Assembly: GCA_016987375.1 (NCBI GenBank)
Contig: PJRA01000555.1
Location: forward strand, 1,186,380 to 1,230,497
Source: Brachionus koreanus
Lineage: Eukaryota; Rotifera; Eurotatoria; Ploima; Brachionidae
Length of the DNA stretch: 44,118 bases
Direction of reading: 5' to 3'
Positions 1 to 8,973 of the stretch are shown here, piece after piece; position 1 is the stretch's first letter; every line of letters starts with the position of its first letter. The notes under the pieces are model-generated. The model saw nothing but the letters and a program-made list of their open reading frames with translations. It searched no databases and had not been told where the DNA came from. The position numbers and the translations under genes are program-made.

Positions 1-85
1 ACTATAAAAAACTATTTGCTCTCACATTAAAAACAAAACTATTACAAAATTATTAGTTGATATGGCTATTTATTAATTTAGGTAT

Positions 86-152
86 GACAAAATAAAAGTT
101 ATTTTATAGACAAAATAAACTTATTTTAATGACAAAATGAATTAATTATATA
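86..152. repeat. short AT-rich tandem repeat (about 22-23 bp unit)
   Basis: Three successive units begin with GACAAAAT at 86, 109 and 131, each followed by an AT-rich stretch containing TTATTTTA. The third unit is degraded. No coding function is visible. Confidence 0.6.
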
Positions 153-166
153 AAAAAATTATTTTT

Positions 167-409
167 CTATTTAGAAATAAAAAATTGGTTAGTTTTTTCG
201 TGGTTTTTTTTCCTGAGTTGTTGATTTCTTAGGTCTTCCATGTTTTCTTGGTAATTCCACATCGACGATTCTTCATTAACGGTATGCAAGGCCAAGAACA
301 TGAATGCAAATGTAGTTTTTAGCAAATTCTCTACAATTGCATTTACTTTTTTTCCAATTGTCGGAGTAAAGATTGGTCTCGTTGATCTTACAAAACTCAG
401 AATAATCAC
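167..409 (-). CDS. possible terminal exon of a small single-pass membrane protein
   Basis: An 80-codon open frame ends in TAA at 167. It begins at GTG, not ATG, and no ATG precedes it before an in-frame TAA at about 455. If real, it is therefore the last exon of a spliced gene; an AG lies just upstream (CATTTAG). The product has a short basic N-terminal part (RSTRPIFTPTIGKK), a hydrophobic stretch around residues 28-42 (LLKTTFAFMFLALH) and a charged, Gln/Asn/Lys-rich tail. That layout resembles small mitochondrial inner-membrane accessory proteins, but I recognise no family. The amino-acid mix is more balanced than AT noise in neighbouring frames. It could still be chance. Confidence 0.3.
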   Translation of the reverse strand: MIILSFVRSTRPIFTPTIGKKVNAIVENLLKTTFAFMFLALHTVNEESSMWNYQENMEDLRNQQLRKKNHEKTNQFFISK

Positions 410-1188
410 TAAATGTACGCCACGATAAATTTGAAAATTTTGTTTTGTAAAAATTTAGTCGTCAACTATTTCTTTTGTCAGTTTGAGATTTAGATCTTGA
501 TGGCTATAAAAAATGCGAAAATGATTATATTAATTAGGTAGATACGACAATAACAAGAACAAGGACACTGAAACTATACTCCTTTTTTTATTCTGTAAAT
601 TTTTTCAAATCTACTCTAGTGCCAGTTTTTTCTCAATAAAAAAATGAAAAAAAAATTATTTTAATTTCTGTTTCATTATCACTGAGAATGCCTTAGGTTA
701 TGAGCTATTGATGAATCTAGAAAAAAATATCAAAGAATTAAAATTTTTTCTCTTAAATATTTTATGCTCTAAAGGTAATCTATAATGATGAATCTAATTT
801 TGAAGTTTTAAATCAAAAAATAAAGATTGATAGTTAAAAGACTAGAAAATAAGAGTTATCACACTAATTAAATGGTATTGAATTAGTAGTAAAATGGAAA
901 TGGTAAACTTTTACTCAAAGGATCAATAAATCTTAATTCTAAACATCGGAAAACAGTCTTTTATTACGGGTGAAACTAATAACCACCACAAAGAGCCTGT
1001 ATTGTGAACAATTGGTGTGAGATTCTTGCATGGGAGATTAGATCACCTAATAATTTTCTAAAATAATTAAATTAAATAAATAATTCCAATTAATTTTTAA
1101 TTTTAAATAAAGAATTTTTTTTATTTTTTTAATAGAAATTACAAATTTTGACGAATTAAAAGAAAAACAAAGAGTTAATTAGCTAATT
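410..1188. other. intergenic, AT-rich, no gene recognised
   Basis: Apart from possible 5' exons of the 167-409 frame, I see no supported feature. A less AT-rich patch at about 950-1045 has no convincing reading frame. A minus-strand AATAAA at about 1119-1124 lies some 65 nt past the TIPRL stop and is a plausible poly(A) signal for it. Confidence 0.5.
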
Positions 1189-1947
1189 TTATGGAAAGTT
1201 AAGCTTTTCAATGAGAGTGTTATCTTTTAAATTTAAGATAGTTGAAAGTTCGTTTATATTTGATAGAGTTTTGGGCGAGACATCCAAGTCCTTGACAAGA
1301 CTTTCACGTTCGGTGTATTCTCGGATTAGATAATTGTTCTCAATTTCATGGTAGATTCTGGTGTCATAGCAACGGATGACCACATTGTCAACTCTCAAAA
1401 AAAATCTCTGCAGTATGTAAAAGCTAGTCGGCATGACACGAATTTTGACGTTTAGACATGAAATGCCATGATCACTGAGCTCGTCATCGAATAGAGAAAC
1501 TTCATCGAAAAAAGAAATAGTCTCGGGTATTTTAAGTTTTTCCATGTTGATGCGGTCCGATGTGGGCGAAACATTGAGACATTTTTCACCGATAAATGAG
1601 CCTTTGTAGTTTGTTGTAAATGTCCAGTCGAATGGATGGATCAGTTTGTCTATGAATTCACTGTCGGTTCTGGATTCTTGCCACTCTTTAGCAACTGAAA
1701 CTTTGATTAGATCGGCAGATGGGTCGACCAACTTGAGAGCGTCCAGCGCATTGAATTCAATACCGAAGCCATTTTTGTGACTCAATCTTAGGTAGTTGTC
1801 GGCAAACAACATGTCAGGCAAATGTGGCAGTCTTATTTCATTCTCATATTTTTCTCTTTGTTCACCTTGGCTGGCCAAAATTCGACCCTTGTTCGTTTCT
1901 ATGTACCAATTGTTAAATTGATAGTTAGTTGACTTATTGTACATCAT
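1189..1947 (-). CDS. TIPRL: TIP41-like protein, PP2A-family phosphatase regulator
   Basis: This is an intronless 252-residue frame starting at ATG ATG. It aligns over its full length with the TIP41/TIPRL family, whose human member is about 272 residues. Family-typical blocks are visible in order: LPHLPDMLFADNYLRLSH (about 41-58), GFGIEFNALDAL (60-71), AKEWQESRTDSE (86-97), PFDWTFTTNYKG (105-116), SFFDEVSLFDDELSDHG (145-161), LNVKIRVMPTSFY (165-177), FFLRVDNV (182-189) and RIYHE-REYTERES (197-216). TIPRL binds catalytic subunits of PP2A, PP4 and PP6 in the cytosol and links them to TOR and stress signalling. Here the C-terminal tail is about 20 residues shorter than in vertebrates, so the protein ends where the conserved fold ends. 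An AG (TTTGATAG) 20-odd nt upstream of the start could be a 5'UTR or trans-splice acceptor. Lack of introns is compatible with an intron-poor lineage or an old retrocopy; the frame is intact. Confidence 0.95.
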   Translation of the reverse strand: MMYNKSTNYQFNNWYIETNKGRILASQGEQREKYENEIRLPHLPDMLFADNYLRLSHKNGFGIEFNALDALKLVDPSADLIKVSVAKEWQESRTDSEFIDKLIHPFDWTFTTNYKGSFIGEKCLNVSPTSDRINMEKLKIPETISFFDEVSLFDDELSDHGISCLNVKIRVMPTSFYILQRFFLRVDNVVIRCYDTRIYHEIENNYLIREYTERESLVKDLDVSPKTLSNINELSTILNLKDNTLIEKLNFP

Positions 1948-2299
1948 TTCCTTTATTTATTAACCTATTCTATCAAACATCAAATTAAATTTTAATTATT
2001 TTCTAAATATATTTGCATTTATTAATTAATGTGAGTATTTATTTGTCCTTAGAATAATTTAAATAAGAGTAAAAAATATTTATTTTTATTTTTGAACCAT
2101 AAATGGAATTAACTTTTGATCATAAAAATAAAAATTTTTAAAAACTGAATTTTGGAAGCTGATTTTTTAATAAATTAACATTAATTTTAGAAATGAGTTT
2201 TCAAGACACAATGCAATCTGATACCAGAATTTTAAGCTTTTTGTAGCAGAATTTACAAAAAAAATTTTTAAGACTAAAAATTTGTATTTTTTCTTTATT
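1948..2299. other. intergenic upstream of TIPRL
   Basis: This AT-rich stretch must contain the TIPRL promoter, since that gene reads leftward from 1947. I can point to no specific element with confidence. Confidence 0.4.
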
Positions 2300-2520
2300 T
2301 AAAAAAAAATAATAATAATGATTATAATAAGCCACGGAGGGTTATCCCACCAAACCAAAATTCATATAGGGATTGCTGACTCGTTCGCTATTGAATACTG
2401 CGATGAATTGATTTCATTAACCATTTTGTTAAACAAGTTCTTTGAACTTGCTTTGACTTTTTAAAGAAGCTATTTGTTCCAGTTGTCTTTTAAATTATGA
2501 AATTCTCTCGTTGGGTTATT
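2300..2520 (-). mobile_element. decayed non-LTR retrotransposon 3' end (LINE)
   Basis: Read on the minus strand, one frame runs through internal stops and carries the C-terminal signature of LINE ORF2 proteins: DNWN, then ASSKNLFNKMVNEI. This compares with VVNxWNxLP...A...N.FKN.LD in the better copies at 6.9 kb and 26.1 kb. Downstream, at 2301-2330, the minus strand ends in an irregular (ATT)n tract, the same tail type as those copies. The element is 5'-truncated and mutated by at least two stops. Confidence 0.6.
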
Positions 2521-5500
2521 TTTATCATTTGTTTTTAGTTTCTTAAAATTAAATTTTTTTTTAAATATCTTTCAAAATAGACCTATTCATCTAACTGATA
2601 CTAAAATATAAGTATTAATAAAATATACATTTTTTAAAGTGACAATTATTTGATACCAGCTTTAAATTTAGTGTCAAATGTCATCAGAAAATTTTGGATA
2701 AAGATTACCAAAACATAAAAACCAAAAAAATACTATTTTTTTAAATTGTTGTTTTAACATAAAATTAAAAACATTGTAAGCATTAAAAGTGATTAAATTA
2801 ACCATTTGGTTGATTAACTAGAAGAGTATGCCATAATAAATGAAGAAGGTTACGAATTTTTTTATGCTTTAATCGACTTTTTCTGCTTAATTTGACTTGA
2901 TTTTTGTTTTAAAATAATATTTATGTTTTATCAACTTTTATCTAAAAACAAATTTATGTTTTAATTAACAGTTAACAAAAAAAATATTTTTATTCTTGTT
3001 TTACATTTTATATATAACATTTTTTAAGTTTCTTAAATCCTTGTCCGAACATTTGGATCCTTGACATAGCTCAGAAAAATATTGTATTATAGAAATAACA
3101 AAAATTGATTTGATCAAATTTTCAGCTTAATATAGTTTAAAAAAATATGTCAATAGAATGCACTAGTATAACTAAGAAGTATACTCTATTCAAAATTTAT
3201 TTGTTTGTAATTACAGATGGCTCATGAAAGTAGTTCTTTAGATATTATCTTTTGGATTTTTTATTTTAATTTTTAATGAGACTAAATTTCTATTAAAAAG
3301 TAATTCGGAGCGAATATTTCAAGATTATTTTTTAATTTAAACTAATCGATTTATTGACACAGTTTAATGGATTGTTTTAAAATATTAATTTTATTTGTTA
3401 ACTTAACTACAGCTTAAATCACTAACATTTTTTAATTTAAATTTAAACAATTTTGTTTTATAATTAAACTGAATTACAATAAAATATTTTCAAAGCAAAT
3501 TCTTTTTATTTATTGATCCCACATAAGAAATTTAAACAAGCATCTACATTGGCTTTAAATCTGAAGTTAATTTTCTATAATTTCTGACATTTAATGTATT
3601 ATGTAGATTGTAAAAAATAGCTTCAACTCCGGTACAAAATTTTGATAAAAAAAAAATATAATATAAGATAAAAGTATTAAACAAAAAACTTTTTTAAATA
3701 TATTCGAATTTAGGTTTGTTATGAAATTTTTGATTTCTCTCATTTCATTTTTTTTGAAGCTTTTCCGGCTATTGACGGTTTGTTTATTAACGAAATCTCA
3801 GAAATAAAAAAAGACAAATTTTAATGCTGAAAAAATGAAATTTTAAAGTTTAAAATTAATGCATAGTTTATTTCAAATATACATGTATGTTTATGTTAGT
3901 TAACCAAAATAAATAATATATGGTTACACTCAAAAAGAAATATTAATTGCTTAACCCGATAGGTTCGTAGCATCCTTTACTACTACTATTACTTCATAAC
4001 CCAAAATTTAATTAGGGAATTTATCAAATAGTGATTTCTAACTAACGGGTTCTTAATCTTAAGTCTTTAAGCAGGCTTTCTTAAAGCTTTAATGCTGATA
4101 TTTTCTAAGTTGATAATTGCAGAGAGAACAAAGTTAAGCTACTGAATAAAATAAACCGTTTAAAAGCTTTGAGTTAATACTATATTTTGATACATTAAAT
4201 GTAATTTTTTTTTATTTATTTATTTAAAATGAGCCTTATAGGTAAGTTTAAAAAAAAAACAATTAAAAAAATAGATCTATCATACAGCTTATTATACACT
4301 TACATTAAAAAATTTTCTCACTATTTGATTAAAACATTAAACAGACTTTCTGTTTATATTTTATAATCAGTTATATTTGTTCTCTCTGAAATTATCAACT
4401 TAAAATTAAATTAAAAATTAAAATTGGACTAGAAATTTAAAGCTGCGATGATCTCATTCATCAATGCGATTCGAAAATTTTTGAAATACAAAAAAAAAAG
4501 AAAAAACACTGAAAAAAAATGGACAGTATGTAAATACCTCCCCAAGTGATTTGAAAAGTCGCCACATCATAGAGCTTCTGACCAAACCATGCTAATAAGC
4601 GACAACAGAAAAAAATTAAATCTAGAAACTCAATAATGTGAATTTTATTTTAAAATCGAGTTTTTTATTCTTTATTTTTTTCAATTTTTTTCTTTTTCTT
4701 ACATCACGCATGATGTGCTTTCTTGAAATAAATAAATAAATAAAAAAAACTCTGAAAAGGCTCAAAATTTAGACTTGAAATAAAGATCTTATTTCTCAAA
4801 GATAATTATTTAGAAGGTCAGATTCAGTCAAATATGTTTTCAAGATTTCAGCAAAATATATTTAAAAAATCAAAAATTATTCAATAAAAATAAAATACTG
4901 TCAAGTTTATCTGATTTTGGGAAATTGGCATTTTTTAGTTATTTTGATTATTTTCTTTATATCTCTAAAATGGATGAATTTAAAAAAAAAATCCCTTTTG
5001 AATTTTGAAACTAAAAACAAAAATATAATTTTTAAATTAAAATAACTTTTTTTTCTTTAGGTCGATAATTCGTTCTGTAAATTGTATTATTTGATACAAA
5101 GCTTGTATCGACTAAATTTAGTTTCTGCAAAAAATTTGCATTTCATTTTTTTAAATAATTTTTAAATAATAATTTTTAAAACAAAGAATGCGTTGAACTA
5201 TTACAGAGTTACTGCACAGAGTTAATTTGGATGATACAAACTATTTATTATCCAATTCACAATGACAAAAAAAATCTGCTTAAAAAGGACAACCATTTTG
5301 GTCACCCATTATCATTTATTTTTTAAATAATCACAGCATCATAGCCACAAATGGCTAATCTCAAACTCAATCTTAATAAATATATTGGTATTGAAATATT
5401 TATTTAATGATAAAACCTTGATGAGAATAGACTTAATTTCATTCATTTTTTCTAAATGTTTAAAAGAAAAAGAAATTTATCACTTTTTAATTAATCAAAA

Positions 5501-5837
5501 ATGTTGGAATTTATTCATATATATTTTCTTTCAAACTAATTAAAAATAAATCAAATTTATCTAAATTATTTAAACAGGTCAACAATTAAATTTAATTCAA
5601 AACTAGATTGAAAATTTTCTTTTTCTTTATTCAATGCAACAATGGCAATTCTCAACAGTATTAGAAATAAACAAATTCAAAGATAAATTAACTTTTCATG
5701 CAACATTACATTTCTAGATTTATGGCCAGTGCTAATAATTTCACTTGTCTAATCAAAGCCTATGAACATAAATCAAATAGTTCTGTGTCTGGACTAATGT
5801 TTGACTAGCATTATTCAAATATATATTTCTAGTGTCC
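2521..5837. other. gene-poor AT-rich stretch
   Basis: No supported gene was found. Low-complexity A and T runs dominate, with an (AAAT)n tract at about 4727-4742. The one compositional anomaly is a less AT-rich patch at about 4525-4605, described under findings. Confidence 0.5.
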
Positions 5838-6240
5838 ATGAAGAAATTTAAAAGATCTCTGATCAAATTGCCCGAGCAAAGGTGTTTGGAGAATTTGTCC
5901 CAAGGTTGCCGTCAGAAAGAATAAACGTCTCGAAACTAGAGCTAATAAATGCTTGTCAGTTTATGTTCTCTTCTTCTTCGAGGCTGCATTTAAAGTGATC
6001 GTCTAATTAGAATAATCAAATAAAACAATAATGAAAAGATAATTATCATTGGTGAAAAGAAAACAACAACTAAAAAGACTAGCTAGCTAATCTCGTCATA
6101 TAAATTAACGATGTTTATAAATCGAGCGAGCATTTTTGTAATTTGTTTTAATTCAGTATTGTCAATAATTCACGGTTAGCCTGCCGCCAATATCGCTTCA
6201 TTGCTGCACACAATATATTCGTTTTTTTTTAACGAGCCGA
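5838..6240. other. less AT-rich non-coding block, possible regulatory DNA
   Basis: Segments at about 5838-6000 and 6120-6215 are clearly richer in G+C than the surroundings. They contain mixed-sequence stretches but no long frame; the longest is a 29-codon ATG frame from 5838. A TATA-like TTTATAAA at about 6114-6121 lies just before the second segment. This could be a conserved cis-regulatory region, a 5' non-coding exon or a TE fragment; the sequence alone does not decide. Confidence 0.3.
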
Positions 6241-6779
6241 CCATTAATTGAAATTAATTAATTTTATTCATTTTATATATTTTTTAGATATGTTTCAAGA
6301 AAAGAGTAAGAGTCTGGTGGCATTCAAAACAACTTGAATAATAAATAGCTATCTATCGATCTCTTTGATTGTATGCCCAATATTAAATTCAACAACTACA
6401 ACAAAAATACAACAACAAAAAAAAAACTAATTAAATCCGGCATTTAGCTCTCTCGATGCTTATCTCAGTAGATTATTTGTTTCTTTAAAGCGTGATATTT
6501 TACTAACTAATTGAATTAGATTCTGAAAAATTAAATTTAATTGTGGTTTTTTACTTTTCTATTCTTTTGTAGCCCAGCACGTAGCAAACTTAGTTTTACT
6601 TACATTTTCCTATCAGTTAGCATACATGATATTTGACTCTTTACTCGAAACTATAGGTTTTTGTAATGTAATTTTTTTAAACGCCGTGGTACTTGGCTCC
6701 ATCATAACTCAAAAAAAAATATTTTAAAAAATTCATTATTAAAAAATAACTAGTCTTTTTTTCATTTTTACCTGTTTAA

Positions 6780-7060
6780 TCGAGGCTTGTTTATCTATAA
6801 TAATAATAATAGTTAAAATTATACAGTCAAGTTTAGTTTAACTAAACTGACAAAGCAGGAAGACTAACGTAATCCCGCTATAGTAGACTTTTCGTTTTTT
6901 TTGTTTCTACCGGCATTGTCCAATCTGTTTTTGAACTGGTTGGTCAAACTTGCTGTGACAATCGACGTTGGCAGCGCATTCCAATTGTTCACTACTCGGT
7001 TTGGTAGAAAGTTTCGTCTTGCTTCACAATTAAATTTTGTAGAATAAATAACTTCAGCTT
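6780..7060 (-). mobile_element. non-LTR retrotransposon 3' end (LINE tail, copy A)
   Basis: The minus strand encodes the C-terminus of a LINE reverse-transcriptase protein: RRNFLPNRVVNNWNALP followed by IVTASLTNQFKNRLDNAG, stopping at about 6864. The RVVNxWNxLP...FKxRLD pattern is characteristic of non-LTR ORF2 C-termini in many invertebrate clades. Past the stop the minus strand continues into a 3'UTR ending in (ATT)n at about 6797-6812. The copy is 5'-truncated near 7060, next to a MITE that begins at 7077. Confidence 0.75.
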
Positions 7061-7076
7061 GTAGAGTTGTTTTTTT

Positions 7077-7251
7077 GACAAAATGAAAATAATTTTACAT
7101 TTTTAGATTTTCATATTTTTAGATTTTTTGTGCAATATTTAAGAAATTTTTTAATTTAATTTTTGTTTACCAAATAATTTGAAGGGGTTTCTTTAATTTT
7201 CTGAAAAATTGCACAAAAAATCTAAAAATGTAAAATTATTTTCATTTTGCC
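7077..7251. mobile_element. 175 bp MITE, GGCAA terminal inverted repeats (element C)
   Basis: The left end starts GACAAAATGAAAATAATT and the right end, reverse-complemented, starts GGCAAAATGAAAATAATT. The inverted match extends about 50 bp, interrupted by a 12-13 bp insertion in the left arm, and includes TTTTTTGTGCAAT. The nine bases TGTTTTTTT occur directly on both sides (7068-7076 and 7252-7260) and are read as the target-site duplication, although T-richness weakens this. There is no coding capacity. Confidence 0.7.
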
Positions 7252-7261
7252 TGTTTTTTTT

Positions 7262-7365
7262 TAAAGATCAAATTAATTTAACTAAATTGACAAACTAGGA
7301 TAACTAATTGAATCCTACTATAGTAGACTTTTCTTTGATGTTTCTACCGGCATTGCTGATTTCAT
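7262..7365 (-). mobile_element. non-LTR retrotransposon 3' end (LINE tail, copy B)
   Basis: This stretch is clearly homologous to 6835-6925. Shared features include the block around ATAGTAGACTTTTC and the following TTTCTACCGGCATTG. It is a second truncated 3' end in the same orientation, separated from copy A by MITE C. Confidence 0.65.
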
Positions 7366-7404
7366 TTTCGCTTACACCATAAACTGATTTATTTATTTAC
7401 TGCA

Positions 7405-7739
7405 TTTCATCAAATAAAAGAAAGTTTAGTCATCAGAGTGTTTATACAAGATAATACATGTTTTACATGACAACGACTGGTGGTTCTTCCATTTAAAATA
7501 AAAAAAAATTTAACTTTTTTAATGATTATTGTAAAATTTACTAATTGTAGCCTCAGATATTAGGACTGAAAAGAGGGATATAATCCACTCTGAACTGTCC
7601 CGGGCTGTAAAATGCCAAAATTATTAAGAAAAATTTTTTTTACTGAGTCACATTTTTTTAAGAATAGAAACTCATGGAAAATTTTTGACTCAAATACTAA
7701 TAAGTTTCTTCTATTTGTGGTTACTTTTGTTTGATGAAA
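7405..7739. mobile_element. 335 bp TA-type MITE (copy 1)
   Basis: The ends are inverted: TTTCATCAAATAAAAG on the left and, reverse-complemented, TTTCATCAAACAAAAG on the right. TA follows the right end; CA (probably mutated TA) precedes the left. A second copy lies inverted at 19497-19764. The two share long internal blocks, including AATACATG.TTTACATG and TTTTTGACTCAAAT.CTA. There is no ORF. Terminal size and TA flanks fit a Tc1/mariner-type non-autonomous element. Confidence 0.7.
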
Positions 7740-7959
7740 TATAGTTTTACTTATTTGTTTATCTGTATCGAGCTAGTACTTCTTCAGAATGAAATGCATA
7801 ATAAAAAAAATACTTAAAATTAAGTTAAATAAAATAAAGTACAATAAAAAAATAAAATAAGGTTTAAATTAAAAGCAATCTATCGAAATATAAGGACGTT
7901 AGACATCTTTAAATATTTGATAGTTTAGAAAAAAGAAGAAATTGTAAGTTAGCAATTAT

Positions 7960-8480
7960 ACAGTGAAGCAGGATATTCGATATATCTTGATTTGAAGACT
8001 TCTTTATATTCTTCCACAAGTTTGACGATCAATTAAATAAAATGATTCATTGTTGCTATCGCATATCTTTCACTCAGCTCAAAAAATCGATTCGTGACCG
8101 TTAGTAGTTTAAGATTTTCAAAGGCCTCTTGAAGCATGATGATGGAAGGAGTATCGTATTTCAGTTTCAAAATATATATTATCTAACAGCTTAGTTTTGA
8201 ACAACTTTTATTTTTTAAATATTGGTTTCTGATAATAAATTTAAACAAGGGAAAAAATAATCCAATATTGATCCTTTCAAGGATTTGTAAAAAATTACCT
8301 AATGCTTTGGGTTTTAGATCCCATTTACCATTTCAAATTAGAGTCAAATTTTATTATTAATAGTGTTCTTTAAATTCATCCACCATTGGACCAGAGGCAA
8401 GTTTTGATGCCTAAGAATTTGACTATTTCATCATTATTCAAATTGTTATCTTTATTTATAAGGTCAAGATTGATTTTTCT
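7960..8480 (-). pseudogene. decayed LINE reverse-transcriptase region
   Basis: On the minus strand, VKFLGI followed by W resembles the last conserved block of the RT domain (about 8370-8440). Further on, KYDTPS, ENLKLLTVTNRFFELSERY and ATMNHF (about 8160-8040) match the region beyond RT in many invertebrate LINE ORF2 proteins, where a YDTPS motif and L..LSERY are typical. Frame breaks and stops lie between the blocks, so this is a fossil. Confidence 0.6.
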
Positions 8481-8726
8481 CAAAGATCATATCTATTCTC
8501 AGTGTTTTTTTTATTTCTTTTTGGTGTGTCATTTATAAAAATACTAAAAAAAAGTGAACTGATTAAATGCTCTTGGGAAACTTCTGGTTATAATAAGTTC
8601 TGAGTTATTCTTTATATCAAAAGATATCGGATTTGACTCTAATTTGACTTGTTGACTTTCAATTGATTATTTTTCTATTGAGCTTCCGTTGTGAATATAG
8701 TACAGCAGGTTTTTGAAAGATTATCA

Positions 8727-8973
8727 GCTCGTATAGCCGAGTGGTTTGTGTGTTAGTCATGGAAGCAGAGGATGGAGGGTTCAAAACCCACTGAGGGTGG
8801 AAAAATCTTCAAAATGTCTCTGCAATACGGGGCGCATGTTTAAACCCCTTTCGTCAAAATATGGGGGACCGGTNNNCTCTGTGTCAGATCGGAGCTGTTG
8901 CTCAAAAAGGTACTTGAAAAGGAGATGAGCTCCTCCGCATTATCCACTAGGATAGAATAGGGTCAAAAAAAAA
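8727..8973 (+). mobile_element. tRNA-derived SINE with A-tail
   Basis: The 5' part is tRNA-like. GCTCGTA is in the acceptor position, then TA, then TAGCCGAGTGG, a perfect pol III A box (8734-8744). About 45 bp on comes GGTTCAAAACC (8779-8789), a near-perfect B box. The head resembles Ser/Leu-type tRNAs but is too degenerate to fold as a functional tRNA. A non-tRNA body of about 170 bp follows and ends GGTC plus nine A residues (8965-8973). A 3-base assembly gap (8874-8876) interrupts the body. I see no convincing target-site duplication. The small open frame across it is incidental. Confidence 0.75.
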
